Assembly: GCF_030519375.1 (NCBI RefSeq)
Contig: NZ_JAUMKB010000020.1
Span: 1-64,000 of the forward strand
DNA length: 64,000 nucleotides
Direction of reading: 5' to 3'
Origin: Mucilaginibacter tolerans
GTDB taxonomy: Bacteria > Bacteroidota > Bacteroidia > Sphingobacteriales > Sphingobacteriaceae
Shown: positions 61,848 to 64,000 of the stretch, piece after piece
Layout of the letters: every line of letters begins with the position of its first letter
Numbering within the stretch: position 1 is the stretch's first letter
Program-made: the position numbers and the translations under genes
The notes under the pieces: model-generated
The model's database searches: none
What the model was told of the DNA's origin: nothing
The model's input: the letters and a program-made list of their open reading frames with translations, nothing else

Positions 61848-64000
61848 ATGATTGCTAATACCTTTATAAAAAGGCCCGTAACCGCGATAGTAATATCTAT
61901 TGTTCTGGTAATTACCGGTACGGTATGTATTTTACTTCTGCCTATAGACCAATACCCTGATATTACCCCGCCTATAGTGCAGATAAACGGCCAGTTCACC
62001 GGTGCCGATGCACAGACTGTAGAACAGACAGTTGCTACGCCTATTGAGGAGCAGGTGAACGGTACGCCGGGTATGGAGTATATGCAAAGCAATAGCACAA
62101 ATAATGGGCTAATGCAAATGAACGTCACGTTCAAAATAGGTACCAATATCGATGTTGCCGCCCTTGATGTACAGAACCGTTTGAGCATTGCTACACCATT
62201 GCTGCCATCAGTAGTAAGTCGTTTGGGTTTAACTGTTCGTGCGGTGAACCCGAGTATGTTGATGATGGTGGCGATATATGCACCGAAAGGGACGCACAAT
62301 ATTACCTTTCTTGATAACTACACCAATATATTTATACAAGATGCCTTGTCGCGTGTACCGGGTGTAGGTAATATCAGTCGTTTTACCGATGATTTCAGTA
62401 TGCGTATCTGGATGAACCCGGAGAAGATGGCTTCTTATGGATTGACACCATCAGATGTAATAACTGCGCTTAATGCACAAAACGTGCAGGTGGCTGCAGG
62501 TACGGCGGGTGTGCCGCCACAATCCTCCAGCCAGACTTATGAGTTAGGCATATTGGTAAACGGTCGTTTGAGTAAGGTATCTGAGTTTGAAAATATCGTT
62601 GTAAAAACCCTTCCAAGCACAGGTGCTTTGGTTTACATGAAGGACGTGGCCAGGGTTGAGCTGGGAAAATTCACCTTCTCCAGCAACTCATTTGTTGATG
62701 GTAAAAGAGCATCTTACCTGCAAATTTACCAGGCGCCAGGCAGTAATGCTTTGGAAACTGCTAAAGGCATTTATGCCGAACTGGCTAAGTTGAGACAAAC
62801 TTTCCCGGCCGATGTAGAATACAGTGTACCATTTGAGTCAGTTACGGTGGTAAAAGTCTCCATGAGCGATGTGGTGGGAACTTTATTAAAAACACTCGGC
62901 CTTGTAGCGGTTGTCGTGTTCCTGTTTCTGCAAAGCTTCCGGTCTACATTAATCCCAGTGTTGGCTATTCCTGTATCGATTTTCGGTACATTCTGCTTCT
63001 TTATCCCGTTAGGATTTACCATCAATACGCTTACCATGTTCGGCTTTGTGCTGGCCATTGGTATAGTAGTGGATGATGCCATCATTGTGGTGGAGGCGGT
63101 GCAGCATTATATCGACCATGATAAAATGTCGGCAAAAGAGGCAACTTATCAGGCTATGAAGGATATTTCTGCGCCAGTAGTAGCTATTGCGTTGATCCTG
63201 GCTGCGGTATTTGTACCGGTGGGCTTTATTCCTGGTATCGTGGGCCGTTTGTATCAGCAGTTTGCTATAACGATTGCAATATCGGTGATGATCTCGGCTT
63301 TCATTGCACTGTCCTTAACTCCTGCGCTTTGCTCTTTATTATTAAAACCAACAGACGAAAGCAAAAAGAATAAAGGCCTGAATAAATGGTTTACCAAATT
63401 CAATGCCTGGTTTGATAGAATTACGGACAGGTACACCGAAGGTGTAAAGAAAAGTATATCGGGTGCAAGGTATATCGTTATCCTGCTATTGGTGGTTTGT
63501 GTCGGGGCATATTTTATGTTTGAGCAGAAACCAACCGGATTTATCCCTTCGGAAGACGATGGCAACCTATATGTTACTTACCAGTTACCACCAGCATCGT
63601 CAACTGCGCAGTCTGTTGATGTAATGAAAAAACTGATGCAGGTGGTTTCTGCCACACCCGGAGTAGCTCATTATGCGGCATTATCTGGTTTAAACGTAGT
63701 TACAAATGCCAGCAACTCCAATAATGGTACTATTTATTGTCAATTAGCACCATGGGATGATCGTAGTTCATCGGATCAGCAAGTGCCTGGTATAATCAAA
63801 GTATTGCAAAAACGTATTGAGGATGCGGGCATACGCAATGCTAATGTGGAAGTAATCCAGCCTTCCCCCTTACCAGGTGTCGGGTCAACCGTTGGTTTCA
63901 GTATACAGATCGAGCAAAGAAGTACCACTGATAATTTGCAGCAGTTTGAGGATGTGGTAAATAAGTTTATTAATGAGGCGAATAAGAATCCGGCTATAAC
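61848..64000 (+). CDS. RND-family efflux pump (partial, runs off right edge)
   Basis: An inner-membrane HAE1/AcrB-type pump from the ATG at 61848 (MIANTFIKRPVTAIVISIVL), 35 bp after the adaptor stop. About 718 residues are present, out of about 1,050 expected, so the last transmembrane part is missing. Motifs: LLPIDQYPDITPPIVQINGQ near the start, ALNAQNVQVAAGTAG, the IGIVVDDAIIVVE segment (proton relay Asp pair) and TPALCSLLLKP. It pumps drugs, dyes or lipids across the envelope by proton exchange. Confidence 0.93.
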   Translation, partial: MIANTFIKRPVTAIVISIVLVITGTVCILLLPIDQYPDITPPIVQINGQFTGADAQTVEQTVATPIEEQVNGTPGMEYMQSNSTNNGLMQMNVTFKIGTNIDVAALDVQNRLSIATPLLPSVVSRLGLTVRAVNPSMLMMVAIYAPKGTHNITFLDNYTNIFIQDALSRVPGVGNISRFTDDFSMRIWMNPEKMASYGLTPSDVITALNAQNVQVAAGTAGVPPQSSSQTYELGILVNGRLSKVSEFENIVVKTLPSTGALVYMKDVARVELGKFTFSSNSFVDGKRASYLQIYQAPGSNALETAKGIYAELAKLRQTFPADVEYSVPFESVTVVKVSMSDVVGTLLKTLGLVAVVVFLFLQSFRSTLIPVLAIPVSIFGTFCFFIPLGFTINTLTMFGFVLAIGIVVDDAIIVVEAVQHYIDHDKMSAKEATYQAMKDISAPVVAIALILAAVFVPVGFIPGIVGRLYQQFAITIAISVMISAFIALSLTPALCSLLLKPTDESKKNKGLNKWFTKFNAWFDRITDRYTEGVKKSISGARYIVILLLVVCVGAYFMFEQKPTGFIPSEDDGNLYVTYQLPPASSTAQSVDVMKKLMQVVSATPGVAHYAALSGLNVVTNASNSNNGTIYCQLAPWDDRSSSDQQVPGIIKVLQKRIEDAGIRNANVEVIQPSPLPGVGSTVGFSIQIEQRSTTDNLQQFEDVVNKFINEANKNPAI

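Noticed and set aside
61832..62299. Minus-strand 155-codon frame inside the RND pump
   Set aside because: The plus-strand RND pump reading is certain; the frame has only random-like composition.

Overview
The window looks like the chromosome of a Bacteroidota bacterium of the family Sphingobacteriaceae, most like Mucilaginibacter or Pedobacter. This rests on a SusC/SusD pair, a two-component sensor with a beta-propeller input domain, Bacteroidota-type promoter elements (TTTG-N19-TAnnTTTG before a tRNA gene), DUF4142 and YceI proteins, and many AraC regulators. The genus is an inference from gene content.

Layout. 1-5.2 kb: the start of a secreted collagen-like protein, a LytTR response regulator, and a Crp/rhodanese/rhodanese/membrane protein/OsmC cluster that looks like sulfur or redox handling. 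5.3-5.5 kb: tRNA-Pro(TGG) with its own promoter and terminator. 5.7-7.2 kb: a graveyard of broken genes, namely a RadC start joined in frame to the tail of a type I restriction subunit HsdR, an Ssb start joined to a ComM/YifB tail, and an unknown frameshifted gene. 7.3-36 kb: a long run of small stress and accessory genes. They include Ku, KTSC, short-chain dehydrogenases, an old yellow enzyme, a PQQ sugar dehydrogenase, single-domain response regulators, a KaiB-like protein, YceI, two PAP2 phosphatases, DUF1003, DUF72, DUF3606, pyruvate oxidase, an iron permease-like protein, a 736-residue unknown, manganese catalase, DUF4142 and an lmo0937-type peptide. Several frameshifted or truncated genes lie among them.

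37.4-42.8 kb: the most unusual part. Four same-strand genes encode two glycine-rich proteins of the polyglycine/collagen-like kind, a 518-residue protein with a long Ser/Thr-rich beta region reminiscent of pore formers, and a 415-residue protein with the motifs of an endonuclease/exonuclease/phosphatase (DNase I-like) fold preceded by a basic tail. Four copies of a GTGTTTTAAC-like element spaced 22-23 bp lie just upstream. I propose a toxin- or effector-like system; this is inference.

43-52 kb: a propeller sensor kinase and LuxR-type regulator with a perfect palindrome upstream, then a convergent SusC/SusD nutrient uptake pair. 52-59 kb: two paralogous VOC proteins around an AraC gene with shared long palindromes, an NTF2-like secreted protein, a third VOC protein, a HAD phosphatase, a SMUG2-like glycosylase, AraC and SDR. 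59-64 kb: a tripartite RND efflux operon (TolC, adaptor, pump) running off the right edge.

A 14-bp piece of the tRNA-Pro 3' end recurs at 43,019 and a 10-bp piece at 55,162, so 5.4-43 kb and 43-55 kb may be island-like segments. No integrase is visible in the window.
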